From Micromonospora phaseoli (GTDB taxonomy: Bacteria; Actinomycetota; Actinomycetes; Mycobacteriales; Micromonosporaceae), in contig NZ_FNYV01000016.1 of NCBI RefSeq assembly GCF_900109115.1, positions 45,567-109,566 on the forward strand: a DNA stretch of 64,000 bases, written 5' to 3'. The first letter of the stretch is position 1. Every line of letters starts with the position of its first letter. Of the stretch, positions 1 through 8,587 are shown piece after piece. A model generated the notes under the pieces. The model saw nothing but the letters and a program-made list of their open reading frames with translations. It had not been told where the DNA came from and did not search any database. Position numbers and translations under genes: made by a program.

Positions 1-2
1 GC

Positions 3-1508
3 AGTCTCAGCTACTGGTACCGGGTCTGGGACCCGACCCAGGGTTGGGAGAACAAGCGCATCTGGGATCCCGCCTCGACGAACCCCAGACCCCCGGGCGA
101 GTCATCGTTCCGCGTCCGGAACAACGACGTTCTCGATGCCGTGTACGTTCCGTACGCCAAGAAGCAGAACGACCCGGTGCTGAAAGAGCGTGCGGAGTAC
201 GAACTCCCAATGGCCAACCGCTCACAGCGGGGCCAAGTCCAGTACATCCCCTACACGACCATCCTGGGCGACAGTGGCCATTACCTCGGCGTCTACCTAC
301 CGGCCAACTACGACGCCAACCGCGCAGAGCCGTACAAGGTGGCGTATCTGGCCCACGGCATCTTCGGTGACGAGACCGACTTCATGGTCCCTGCCAATGT
401 CCCGAACATCCTGGACAACATGACGGCGAAGGGCGAGATCGAGCCCACCGTGGTTGTCACCATGGGGAATCACTTCACGGGCACCAGCCTCGGCTTCGCC
501 TCCTACAACCAGACCAACGCCGCCAACAACCTGGTCCAGACGATCCTCCCCCTCATCGAAGAGAAGTACAACGTCTCGACCGAGCGTGCTGGGCGCGCCT
601 ACGCCGGGTTCTCGTACGGCGGGATGACCGGCGCCCACGTCATCAGGGGCTACCCGACCACGTTCGCGTTCTATGGACACTTCTCCGGAAATCCGTCCCT
701 CACCACGCAGGACTACGACAACGTCGCGGACGCGGTCGGGGACGATGACCTCTTCGTCTTCCTCGGCAACGGCGTCTTCGAGGGCAATCTCAACGCCCAG
801 AACGCCATCGCGAACAACTTCCGGGCTCGTGGGTACGCCGCGCAGACGACCCAGGTTCCCGGCGCGCACGACGGGATGACGGCGAGCCAGCTGTTCACGA
901 TCTTCGCCAGAGACCACCTGTGGTCGGGGGTCGACTCCGTCTCGGTGACGCCCGCGAGTGTGCAGCTGACGCGGGGCTGGAACTGGGTCAGGCAGTTCAA
1001 CGCTCAGGTGACGACCAACGACGGTGTGAGCCCCGCAGTGACGTGGTCGGTCAAGGGAGCGACCTCGAAGGACACCACCATCTCCGCAGCTGGTCTGCTC
1101 TCGGTGGCCGCCGCCGAGAGGTCGTCGTCGCTCACCGTCGTGGCGACGTCGGTGGTCGATCCGACCAAGGCGAGCTCAGCCCGGGTCACCCTGACGCCTC
1201 CGGGCACGGCGAAGACCGTGGTGAAGGCGAAAGCCGCACCTGCGTCGATCGTCCGTGGTGGCACGTTCAAGCTGGACGTCGACGTGCGGGCGCAGTCCCG
1301 GCACAAGAAGACGCCGAAGGCGACCGGTGAGATCGCCGTGACCTTCGGCGGCACCACACAGGTGGTTCCGCTGACCGGCGGCTCGGCCGTCGTCAAACTG
1401 CCGACCAGCGGACTGGAGGCAGGGGCATACCCGGTCCACGTCGCCTACTCCGGTGACTCGACCTACGCTCCCGCCGCGGCCGTGCATCAGAAGCTGCGAG
1501 TTCGGTAG
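3..1508 (+). CDS. Secreted esterase with Ig-like domains, 5' end outside window
   Basis: The reading frame is open from the first codon at position 3, so the start lies left of the window. The first internal ATG at 141 would discard a coherent N-terminal stretch. The visible part resembles the alpha/beta-hydrolase esterase family that includes feruloyl and acetylxylan esterases. It has a nucleophile elbow GFSYGG (about 600-620) and a PGAHDG segment (about 860-880) supplying the probable catalytic His. After about position 930 come two beta-rich modules: one resembles bacterial Ig-like group 2 (SVTPASVQLTRG), the last an Ig-like repeat (YPVHVAYSGDSTY). This architecture is typical of extracellular polysaccharide- or ester-cleaving enzymes; the substrate is unknown. 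A hairpin terminator follows directly. Confidence 0.85.
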   Translation, partial: SLSYWYRVWDPTQGWENKRIWDPASTNPRPPGESSFRVRNNDVLDAVYVPYAKKQNDPVLKERAEYELPMANRSQRGQVQYIPYTTILGDSGHYLGVYLPANYDANRAEPYKVAYLAHGIFGDETDFMVPANVPNILDNMTAKGEIEPTVVVTMGNHFTGTSLGFASYNQTNAANNLVQTILPLIEEKYNVSTERAGRAYAGFSYGGMTGAHVIRGYPTTFAFYGHFSGNPSLTTQDYDNVADAVGDDDLFVFLGNGVFEGNLNAQNAIANNFRARGYAAQTTQVPGAHDGMTASQLFTIFARDHLWSGVDSVSVTPASVQLTRGWNWVRQFNAQVTTNDGVSPAVTWSVKGATSKDTTISAAGLLSVAAAERSSSLTVVATSVVDPTKASSARVTLTPPGTAKTVVKAKAAPASIVRGGTFKLDVDVRAQSRHKKTPKATGEIAVTFGGTTQVVPLTGGSAVVKLPTSGLEAGAYPVHVAYSGDSTYAPAAAVHQKLRVR

Positions 1509-1517
1509 CCAGCAGCA

Positions 1518-1552
1518 CGGTGGGCCGGCGACGTCCCGTCGTCGGCCCACCG
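1518..1552. terminator. Hairpin after esterase
   Basis: Two 15-base arms (1518-1532 and 1538-1552) pair with a single G-T wobble around a 5-base loop. The hairpin lies just past the TAG of the esterase and faces the convergent hydrolase gene, so it may serve both. Confidence 0.7.
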
Positions 1553-1608
1553 TGGTGGCCGGGCCCGGCCACCGTTTCGTCGGCGTGTTCGCCCGGAACG
1601 TCAGCCGC

Positions 1609-2319
1609 TCACGACCCCCGGACCGCCTCGATGATCGTCTCGGCGACCTCGCTCGGTTGGGACACCGCCATCGCGTGCGAAGCGCCGACGACCTCGCGCT
1701 GGCCCCGCGGGTCGGCCCGCTCGGCCATGAACCGATGTGCGGCGACCGGAATGTTCTTGTCGGCGTCCCCGAACACGAACCAGTTGGGCAGCGATCGCCA
1801 GACAGGGTCGCCGGAGAGCCCGTCACTCAGGGCCTGTTCGGTGACCGGCCGCTGGGTGCGGGCCATGAGCGCGGCAAGGTCGGACGGCACGTCCGCGGCG
1901 AACTGCGCGTGGTAGGCGTCCTGGCCGATCGCCACCTCGTTACCGCCGGTCGACAACGGGTACTGCACCAGCGTGTCGGCGAGCGTGCTGCCGGGAAACT
2001 TCCCGGACAGCGACAGCGCGGTCTCACCGGTGTCCGGACAGAGGGCGTTGACGTACACGAGGGCCCGCACCGACGGTTCGTCAGCCGCGGCCTGCGTGAT
2101 CACCATGCCGCCGTAGGAATGGCCGACGAGGACGACCGGGCCGCCGATCCCACGTATCACGTCCCGCAGGTACGCGGCATCGCCTGCGACGCCCCGCAGC
2201 GGATTGGCGGCGGCCACCACACCGTACGCGGCGCCCAGCCGCTCGATCACACCGTTCCAGCTCGCCGACTCGGCGAACGCGCCGTGCACGAGGACGATGG
2301 TGGGCTGCGGATCGGGCAT
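1609..2319 (-). CDS. Alpha/beta hydrolase
   Basis: A 236-residue alpha/beta-fold hydrolase starting at MPDPQPTIVLVHG; this ATG (2317-2319) was preferred because a GGGAG ribosome site lies upstream and the HG oxyanion motif is only about 10 residues in, as usual. The nucleophile elbow is GHSYGG, the acid lies in the FGDADKNIP segment and the His in GASHAM, so the triad looks complete. The family includes esterases, haloperoxidase-like enzymes and many uncharacterised hydrolases, so the substrate is unknown. It is convergent with the esterase and codirectional with another hydrolase at 2439-3086. Confidence 0.85.
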   Translation of the reverse strand: MPDPQPTIVLVHGAFAESASWNGVIERLGAAYGVVAAANPLRGVAGDAAYLRDVIRGIGGPVVLVGHSYGGMVITQAAADEPSVRALVYVNALCPDTGETALSLSGKFPGSTLADTLVQYPLSTGGNEVAIGQDAYHAQFAADVPSDLAALMARTQRPVTEQALSDGLSGDPVWRSLPNWFVFGDADKNIPVAAHRFMAERADPRGQREVVGASHAMAVSQPSEVAETIIEAVRGS

Positions 2320-2438
2320 GGCGCGCGCTCCCTTACTCCATGACGTGTCCAGCCGGCGGCCACGCCGGTACGCCTGCATACCCGTTTCCCGAGGGTGAAA
2401 CCTCGGCGGGGACCGTGCGGGACGGACTCCTTATGCCT

Positions 2439-3086
2439 TCAGTGCCCCAGCAGATACGCGGTTAGCCGGTCGGCGAGTTGCTTCGGGTGGCTCAGTGCCA
2501 CCGAGTGGCCACCATCGATCTCATCCGGAACTACACCGAGCCGGTCGGCGGCCACACGGCGCTGGAAATCCGCCAGGAAGAACTGATCCTCGCGGGCGAT
2601 GAGCACCTTCGTCGGTACGTCCGGCCAGGCATCCAGAGGCCACGGCTCGTCCCACTCCACGCTGACCTGTTCCCGGCCGTGCGCCGCCGCCTCCGCAACG
2701 ACCTCGGCCGGCACACCGTTGTAGAACTGTTGCTCCTCGCTGAGCCCTTCCGCGCCGCGGTATCCGGTGTTGTCCCACCAGTCGCTGGGCCTCTCACCGG
2801 GCGCCGGCACCATCGGAGTGAGCAGGACGATCAGCCGCACCGGCAGGTTGTCCGCGATCAGCGGCGCGGTGAACGCCCCATACGAGTGTCCGACGACCAC
2901 CAGGTCGCTCCGGTCACCGATCGCGGCCGCGACCGTTGCGCGGAATTCGGTGAACCCCGCTGAGGTGTCCTCGATCGGCAGCTCCGGCACCACCACGTCG
3001 TGGCCGAGGCTGGCCAGCTCAGGGACCAGAAGATGCCAATCCCAGGCGCTGCCCCCACCGCCGTGGATCAGAACGAAAGTCGTCAC
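2439..3086 (-). CDS. Alpha/beta hydrolase next to MerR regulator
   Basis: A 215-residue hydrolase beginning VTTFVLIHGGGGSAWDW. The GTG at 3084-3086 is chosen because GAGG lies about 9 bases upstream and the HGGGG oxyanion loop then sits near the N terminus as in relatives. The nucleophile elbow is GHSYG, the acid is in AREDQFF and the His in DGGHSVALSHP. It resembles the salicylate-esterase-like alpha/beta hydrolases; the substrate is unknown. It is divergent from the MerR-methyltransferase gene across 138 bases containing a short dyad, so that regulator may control it. Confidence 0.8.
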   Translation of the reverse strand: MTTFVLIHGGGGSAWDWHLLVPELASLGHDVVVPELPIEDTSAGFTEFRATVAAAIGDRSDLVVVGHSYGAFTAPLIADNLPVRLIVLLTPMVPAPGERPSDWWDNTGYRGAEGLSEEQQFYNGVPAEVVAEAAAHGREQVSVEWDEPWPLDAWPDVPTKVLIAREDQFFLADFQRRVAADRLGVVPDEIDGGHSVALSHPKQLADRLTAYLLGH

Positions 3087-3197
3087 GCCTCGAAGCCTCA
3101 CACACGGGTACGACAGCCAGCACAGAGCGCGGTTCGCTGTGAACACGCCGATGACCGGAAACCTGATCATGTCGGGAGCGAAACACTTGTCCCTCAC

Positions 3198-3212
3198 GTG
3201 GCGTCATGCCAC
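3198..3212. promoter_or_regulatory. Dyad in divergent hydrolase/MerR promoter region
   Basis: GTGGC and GCCAC arms flank a 5-base spacer, 13 bases before the GTG of the MerR fusion gene. A short inverted repeat in a divergent MerR intergenic region is a reasonable operator candidate, but this is inference from position and symmetry only. Confidence 0.35.
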
Positions 3213-3224
3213 ATAGTCGGTGAC

Positions 3225-4340
3225 GTGGCGGAGCACCTGACCGTGGGACGTGTGGCCGAGCTGGCGGGGGTAACCGTCCGCACGCTGCATCACTATGACG
3301 AGATCGGCCTGCTGCAGCCGTCCACCCGGACCGCAGCGGGATACCGGGCCTACTCCGCGAGCGATGTAGAGCGGCTGCGGGAGGTGCTCGCCTACCGGCG
3401 GCTGGGCTTCGGTCTGCGCGAGATCGCGGATCTGGTTGACGACCCGGCCACCGACGCAGTCTCGCACCTGCGTCGGCTACGCGGCCTGCTGCTGGAGCAG
3501 CGCGACCGTGCTGCCGCCATGGTGATTGCTATCGACAGGGAACTGGAGGCACGGGCAATGGGGATCAGGACGACGCCAGAGGATCAGTTGAAAGTCTTTG
3601 GCGCGCAGTTGTACGACGCCATCGGATCCGCGTACCCAGCGACGCGGCGCACCGAGCCGCGGATCGCCGCGCGCATCTGGGATGCGCTGGGGGACGCACG
3701 GACGGTGCTGAACGTCGGGGCTGGCACCGGCTCCTACGAACCCCCCGACCGCGACGTCACCGCGGTGGAGCCGTCGGCGGTGATGCGGGCACAGCGTCCC
3801 CTGGGAGCGGCGCCGTGTGTGGCCGCCGCTGCGGAAAGTTTGCCGTTCGAGGACCAGTCCTTCGACGCCGCGATGGCGGTCAGCACCGTTCATCACTGGC
3901 TGGACCCGGTCGCCGGGCTGCGTGAGATGCGGCGGGTGGCCCGCCGCGTGGTGGTGTTGACCTACGACGCCGATGACACCGGCTGGCGACAGCGGTTCTG
4001 GCTGACCCGCGACTACCTGCCTGAGTTCGCGGACCTACTCGTCGGCTGGCCATCCCTGGCCGACCTGACCCACGCGGTCGAGGGACGCGCGGAGCCGCTG
4101 CTCATCCCGTGGGACTGCGCCGACGGCTTCTTCGAGGCGCACTGGCGCCGGCCCGAGGCGTACCTGGACGAACACGTGCGCCGCGCCGTATCGGTATGGA
4201 CCAGAGTCGGGCCGGAGGCCGAGCGGCGGGCAGTAAGCACACTCCACGAGGACCTCTCCTCGGGCCGGTGGGCCGAGCGCAACCGCGAGCTCGCCGCCCT
4301 CGACTCTGCGGAACTCGGCCTCCGTCTGCTCGTAGCCTGA
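3225..4340 (+). CDS. MerR regulator fused to a class I methyltransferase domain
   Basis: A 371-residue protein. Residues 1-110 form a MerR domain: the winged helix begins VGRVAELAGVTVRTLHHYDE, with a coiled-coil linker ending near VIAIDRELEARAMG. Residues 120-371 are a SAM-dependent methyltransferase-like domain with motif I VLNVGAGTGSYE, then AVEPSAVMRAQ and the FDAAMAVSTVHHW segment. MerR proteins often sense small molecules through a C-terminal effector domain; here the effector domain is a whole methyltransferase, which may methylate or simply bind the ligand. The start is the GTG at 3225; the ATG far upstream at 3000 runs through the divergent gene. A dyad lies just upstream. MerR-methyltransferase fusions occur in actinomycetes, but the substrate is unknown. 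Confidence 0.85.
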   Translation: MAEHLTVGRVAELAGVTVRTLHHYDEIGLLQPSTRTAAGYRAYSASDVERLREVLAYRRLGFGLREIADLVDDPATDAVSHLRRLRGLLLEQRDRAAAMVIAIDRELEARAMGIRTTPEDQLKVFGAQLYDAIGSAYPATRRTEPRIAARIWDALGDARTVLNVGAGTGSYEPPDRDVTAVEPSAVMRAQRPLGAAPCVAAAAESLPFEDQSFDAAMAVSTVHHWLDPVAGLREMRRVARRVVVLTYDADDTGWRQRFWLTRDYLPEFADLLVGWPSLADLTHAVEGRAEPLLIPWDCADGFFEAHWRRPEAYLDEHVRRAVSVWTRVGPEAERRAVSTLHEDLSSGRWAERNRELAALDSAELGLRLLVA

Positions 4341-4666
4341 ACACCGTGCATGGGAACGCCAGCAAGGAGCCGACCCGCCGCGATCAGTAGATGCTGTCGG
4401 TGACGCCGGGCCGGCATGGCGCGCTCGGCCTGAAGGTCCTCGACGATCCTGGACGACCCGGTCGACGCGTCATCGACGCCACCCCCGAAGCTCCGCAAAA
4501 TCCTGTTGGCGACCACGGCGCCCACTGCTACCTTTCCCAGGCCGTGCGAGAGAACAAGGAGGTGGTACCCGTGGACGAATCGACATGGGTGCTCCCCTCT
4601 GGGGTCACGGTCGGGCGATAGATCGTCCGGGAGCGCCGCCCACGAGCACTCCCGAAAGGCACGACC
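4341..4666. other. Intergenic region with a possible short leader ORF
   Basis: No conserved gene is seen. A strong ribosome site (AAGGAGG, 4556-4562) precedes GTG at 4571, opening a 16-residue peptide VDESTWVLPSGVTVGR that stops at 4621, 46 bases before the next gene. It could be a leader peptide of the downstream hydrolase or a chance ORF. Confidence 0.3.
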
Positions 4667-5398
4667 ATGCGATTCACTCACGAACAGCGCCTCGACGACG
4701 GCGTACTCGAACGCGAATTCACCCTCGACGAGATCCCCGGCATCCTGTGGACACCCGCATCCGCATCCGCACCTACGCCGCTGATCCTGCTCGGCCACCC
4801 CGGCGGACTGCACAAGATGTACCCCCGACTGGTGGCCCGGGCCCGGCACTGCGCGGCGGAGGGCTTCGCCGCAGCCACCATCGAGCTCCCGGGGGGCGGT
4901 GACCGGCCCCGTTCCGCCGCCGCCGAACAGGCCCGTGCCGACCTGCACCGGGCACTGGAGGCCGGCGAGCCCGTCGACGACGAGATCGTCGACCGGCTCG
5001 TCCTCCCGCTGGTCGACAAGGCGGTCCCGGAATGGCAGGCCGCCCTGGACGCCCTCCTTTCGCTGCCCGAGATCGGCGGCCCGGTCGGGTACGCGGGAGG
5101 GGTGATCGCCATCGGCATCCGGCTGGCGGTGGTCGAGCCGCGCATCTCGGCCGCCCTACTGTTCGCCGGCAGTTACGTGCCCCGCACCATGTTCGAGCAG
5201 GCCCGGCAGGTCACCATTCCACTACAGGTCCTGCTGCAGTGGGACGACGAAGGAAACGACCGGCAGCTGGCCCTGGACCTGTTCGACGCCTTCGGCTCCA
5301 AGGAGAAGACGCTGCACGCCAACATGGGCGGGCACACCGGCGTCCCACACTTCGAGGGGGACGCCGGGAACCGGTTCTTCGCCCGGCACCTGAAGTGA
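4667..5398 (+). CDS. Dienelactone-hydrolase-like protein with an altered nucleophile elbow
   Basis: A 243-residue alpha/beta-fold protein beginning MRFTHEQRLDDGVLEREF, with GAAAGG about 10 bases upstream of the ATG. The fold landmarks LLGHPGG, ATIELPGGGD and the terminal His in MGGHTGVPHF are present. At the expected nucleophile elbow after GGPVGY the text is AGGVIAIG rather than the usual G-x-S-x-G, so the catalytic serine is missing. It may be a non-catalytic member, or a recent deletion or substitution removed the elbow. Close relatives sit beside MerR-type regulators, which fits the neighbour at 3225-4340. Confidence 0.7.
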   Translation: MRFTHEQRLDDGVLEREFTLDEIPGILWTPASASAPTPLILLGHPGGLHKMYPRLVARARHCAAEGFAAATIELPGGGDRPRSAAAEQARADLHRALEAGEPVDDEIVDRLVLPLVDKAVPEWQAALDALLSLPEIGGPVGYAGGVIAIGIRLAVVEPRISAALLFAGSYVPRTMFEQARQVTIPLQVLLQWDDEGNDRQLALDLFDAFGSKEKTLHANMGGHTGVPHFEGDAGNRFFARHLK

Positions 5399-5693
5399 AG
5401 CCGGGCCGTCCGGCCGACAGCAGACGATAGGAGTTGTCGGGCAGGAGGCCGCTCATCGAGGGCAGGTCCCGGCCATCCTCGATGGCGGTGGCCAGCAGAC
5501 GCGCACTACCGCCCCGACCGCGGCGGTACCGGCCGGTCGGGGCGGCTCGTCTCCAGGCCTCCGCACCAGCCCCGACGTGTACGGACGACCACCGATTTCC
5601 GGATCCTGCCCCGGAGCACCATAGAACAGGCAGGCGCCGACGACCGGGGCAGGAATCCACCTGCACCCTTCTGTCGCTGGTCGAGCGTAGGGC

Positions 5694-7277
5694 TCAATGG
5701 TCAGCCGCGCGGCGAGCGGCGCGTTCGTGGCGGTCGACTGCTCGGGCGTAAGCGATGGCGAGGAGCCGGTCGATCTCGGGCAGTACGTGGGGCCCGGGCA
5801 TGACGATGCTGCCGAAGCCATACAGCGCGTAGCCCGGGTGCGGTACGAGAGTGTCCAGCCGGGCGAAGTCGAACTCGTGCCGGTGCTCCTCGAAAGCCTT
5901 GGGTGGGAAACCGAACAGGCTCTCGAACTCAGTTCGGCCCAGGTCCAGGTTGAGGCGGAAGACGCCGGGCCGGTCGAGTTGGGAGGCGTCGTCGAAGCCG
6001 GGCACGTCGTGCTCGACGATAGTGGCGAACGGCTGGCGGCGGTCGGGGCCGACATGGAAGAACCGGTCGCCCCAGGCGCCTTCGGGTGATCCGTTCTCCT
6101 CGCTCGCCACGATCTGCTCGACGCCGGGCAGCGCGAGGATCCGGTCGGCGAGCATCGCCGCGTCGACGCCGGTCGGGATGTGCAGCACCGCGTCGGCGTG
6201 TTCGATAGTGGCCTGATCCAGCGGGAAGTAGCGGTAATCGTGCGTTCTCCGCTCGGCCGCCGCTATGTCGGATGCCCGGACGTACCGCGGAAGCGTGGTC
6301 TCTTGCTGGAGTCTGCCTTCGTAGGTCGACCGGGTGGGTACCTCGATGCCGAGCGCGGGGCTCGCGCCGAGGCTACCGACGATCACCGCGTACCGGCCCT
6401 CCAACAGCGATGCGATGATCGCGCCGGCGCCGGCCCACGAGACGTCCACTCCGGCCATAGTCATCGTGCTCGACTGCCGCTGAAGATGCGTGTTGTGCGC
6501 GAAGACCAGCGTGGGTCCGCGGTATGCCTCGGCCGAGCGGATCGCGAGTAGGTTTTCGGCCATCAGCGCGTCTCGGACCCCGGCCAGGCGGGCGAAGCGT
6601 TCTTCCCGCTTCAGTGGTGCGGCGGCCGCTGCGTGGTAGCGCAGCACCGCGATAGCGGACGTGGCGTGCACGAACGCCGTCTGCCAGTCCTCGGCCAGTC
6701 GGGGTGCGTTCAGGTACAGCTCGGTCAGCAGGTCGTCGGCGAGCACCCGCAGGCGCTGGGCGTCGGCCGAACGCCCGATCGACCTGCCGGGCTCCCAGAT
6801 CGCTGCCATGTCGCTCCACCGAGCCTCGTCCCCGATCAGGTCGTCGATCTCCGCTGATCGGTCCAGGCCGAGAAATTCGCAAGCCCGGGTGAGGTAGCGC
6901 CGGGGACTCGGGGCGCCCTCGATTTCCAGCGGGGCGTCGAAGCCGTGGAACGTCAGGCGCTCGGAGGCCGACCGTCCGACGTTCCACTCGCGCATCCGCA
7001 GCAGCAGGTCGCGATTGGCCGGCGCGGCGCCGAGCCCGTGGCTGAACCCTTCGGTGAGCGCACGGTCGAGTGCGACCGCGGTGGAGCCTTGGACGAACTC
7101 GTTGGCGATCAGCCCCGCCGCCCGATCGCTCTCCAGCGCGATCGACCGGTAGCCCTGCTCGGCCAGCGACATGAAGGTCTCGTTGCGGATCTGGAGGAAG
7201 GCGGACTCGCCGTGCGTCGGCTCGCCGAGCGCGAGCAGAGTCGGCGGTACGGCCAGCAGGTCGAGAAGGGAGGTCAT
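5694..7277 (-). CDS. Erythromycin-esterase-type hydrolase fused to a DUF6194-like domain
   Basis: A 527-residue protein starting MTSLLDLLAVPPTLLALGEPTHGES. Residues 1-375 match the erythromycin esterase (EreA/B-like) family: the GEPTHGE motif near the N terminus holds the metal/catalytic His, RSIALESD and the late FAHNTHLQR motif complete the set. Residues about 385-520 match the DUF6194 family, often a stand-alone protein (GSPEGAWGDRFF, HPGYALYGFGSI). The family includes macrolide lactone esterases and succinoglycan-biosynthesis relatives; drug inactivation is possible but unproven. The gene is divergent from a TioE-type regulator across 54 bases, so transcripts start nearly at the ATG and regulation by that protein is likely. 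Confidence 0.85.
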   Translation of the reverse strand: MTSLLDLLAVPPTLLALGEPTHGESAFLQIRNETFMSLAEQGYRSIALESDRAAGLIANEFVQGSTAVALDRALTEGFSHGLGAAPANRDLLLRMREWNVGRSASERLTFHGFDAPLEIEGAPSPRRYLTRACEFLGLDRSAEIDDLIGDEARWSDMAAIWEPGRSIGRSADAQRLRVLADDLLTELYLNAPRLAEDWQTAFVHATSAIAVLRYHAAAAAPLKREERFARLAGVRDALMAENLLAIRSAEAYRGPTLVFAHNTHLQRQSSTMTMAGVDVSWAGAGAIIASLLEGRYAVIVGSLGASPALGIEVPTRSTYEGRLQQETTLPRYVRASDIAAAERRTHDYRYFPLDQATIEHADAVLHIPTGVDAAMLADRILALPGVEQIVASEENGSPEGAWGDRFFHVGPDRRQPFATIVEHDVPGFDDASQLDRPGVFRLNLDLGRTEFESLFGFPPKAFEEHRHEFDFARLDTLVPHPGYALYGFGSIVMPGPHVLPEIDRLLAIAYARAVDRHERAARRAADH

Positions 7278-7281
7278 TCCA

Positions 7282-7309
7282 TCAACCGTATCGTTGAACC
7301 TCCGGTTGA
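7282..7309. promoter_or_regulatory. Inverted repeat between esterase and TioE-type regulator
   Basis: TCAACCG (7282-7288) and CGGTTGA (7303-7309) form perfect 7-base arms with a 14-base spacer, occupying the centre of the 54-base divergent intergenic region. Placement and symmetry suggest an operator for the neighbouring MerR-family protein. Confidence 0.5.
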
Positions 7310-7331
7310 GACTTGTGAGCGATGGAGCGCG

Positions 7332-8072
7332 GTGACAGCCACGAAATCCTCCAACCCAGGGGTACGCCGACCGGTCGACCTCGCGCGCCGGCACGGCCTC
7401 TCCGCGCAGGCCGTGCGCAACTACGAACGAGATGGCGTCCTGCCGCCGGCCCAGCGCAGCCCGACCGGCTACCGCCGGTTTACCGAGGTGCACGCCAAGG
7501 CGCTGAGCGCCTACCTCGCGCTGATCGCGGGCCACGGCTACCCGGCCAGCGGCGACATCATGCGTGCCGTCAACCGGGGCGACATCGACGCCGCATTGCG
7601 CATGATCGACCACAGCCACGTCCTGCTGCAACGCGACCGGGCAACCCTGGACGCGGTCGAGACGACGGTCGCCATTCTCACCGGTTCGCAACAGCAACCG
7701 CAGAGCCGCAAAGCCGTGCCGATCAGCGTGCTGGCCCACCGCCTCGGCGTACGACCCGCGACCCTGCGCAAGTGGGAGCGGGCTGGGATCTTGCAGCCGG
7801 CGCGCGATCCGGCGACCGGTTACCGCGTCTACTCACCAGACGATGTCCGCGACGCGGAACTCGCTCACCTGCTGCGCCGCGGCGGGTACCGGCTCGACCA
7901 CATCGCCGGCGTGCTGCGTCGGGTGCGCCAAGCCGGTGGCACCGAACCGCTCGCCGCGTCGCTACGCCAGTGGCGGGAACAACTCACCGCCCGCGGCCAA
8001 GCCATGCTCACCGGGGCCGCCCGGCTCGCCGAATACCTCGACGCCGACACCAAGCCCGCCGTACGGCGCTGA
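7332..8072 (+). CDS. TioE-family regulator with two MerR-like HTH domains
   Basis: A 246-residue regulator. The first HTH runs about residues 13-55 (VDLARRHGLSAQAVRNYERDGVLPPAQRS continues as a MerR wing), the second about residues 128-175 (ISVLAHRLGVRPATLRKWE, then ATGYRVYSPDD). Duplicate MerR-like domains in one chain are the hallmark of the TioE family of actinomycetes. The start is the GTG at 7332 with GGAG upstream; the ATG-initiated frame from 6945 lies inside the opposite gene. It probably controls its own promoter and the divergent erythromycin-esterase-type gene through the inverted repeat at 7282-7309. Confidence 0.85.
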   Translation: MTATKSSNPGVRRPVDLARRHGLSAQAVRNYERDGVLPPAQRSPTGYRRFTEVHAKALSAYLALIAGHGYPASGDIMRAVNRGDIDAALRMIDHSHVLLQRDRATLDAVETTVAILTGSQQQPQSRKAVPISVLAHRLGVRPATLRKWERAGILQPARDPATGYRVYSPDDVRDAELAHLLRRGGYRLDHIAGVLRRVRQAGGTEPLAASLRQWREQLTARGQAMLTGAARLAEYLDADTKPAVRR

Positions 8073-8301
8073 ACACCCCCTGGAACGCCCGCTCAGCAGC
8101 GTTAGCCGTTTTGGTCAAGCTCTGGTCGGTGCCTCGTCCGTCGTCTGTCCCTGCACAGCCGTAATGGGGTTGGTCCCGGCAGCGTAACCCGGAGCCTCGC
8201 CTGTGCTGTCTTCCCGGTCCACGATCTCGTTGTCTGGCCGGACCTTCAACCACCTGGCTGATCGCATCCGTAGCCACCGTAACCAGCGCCGATCCTGGTG
8301 A

Positions 8302-8511
8302 CGGCACCGCTGCCGGCCCGCGCTGTCCCGCCGGAAGAAGGCCGTGAACCGGGCCCACGCGAAGATCCGCGTCCTCGTCGAACGCGCGATCGCCACCCTC
8401 AAGACCTGGAGAACCCTGACCAAGCTGCGCTGCTGCCCACACCGCGCGACCACGATCGTGCAGGCCATCCTCGTCCCGCACCACGTCGACACCAACCGCC
8501 ACCCAGGATGA
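8302..8511 (+). pseudogene. IS5-family transposase C-terminal fragment
   Basis: A 69-residue open fragment directly after an in-frame stop reads RRKKAVNRAHAKIRVLVERA..., with the KIRVLVERAIATLKTWR segment typical of the C terminus of IS5-group DDE transposases. The N-terminal half and the terminal repeats are absent or in other frames, so it is a dead remnant. Confidence 0.7.
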
Positions 8512-8587
8512 AAAGCATCTCATGGATAGTGGGCGCGGTCCCGCGCGTCTGTGGTGGTGAATGAGGCGTACCGGATGGAGCTGAGCG

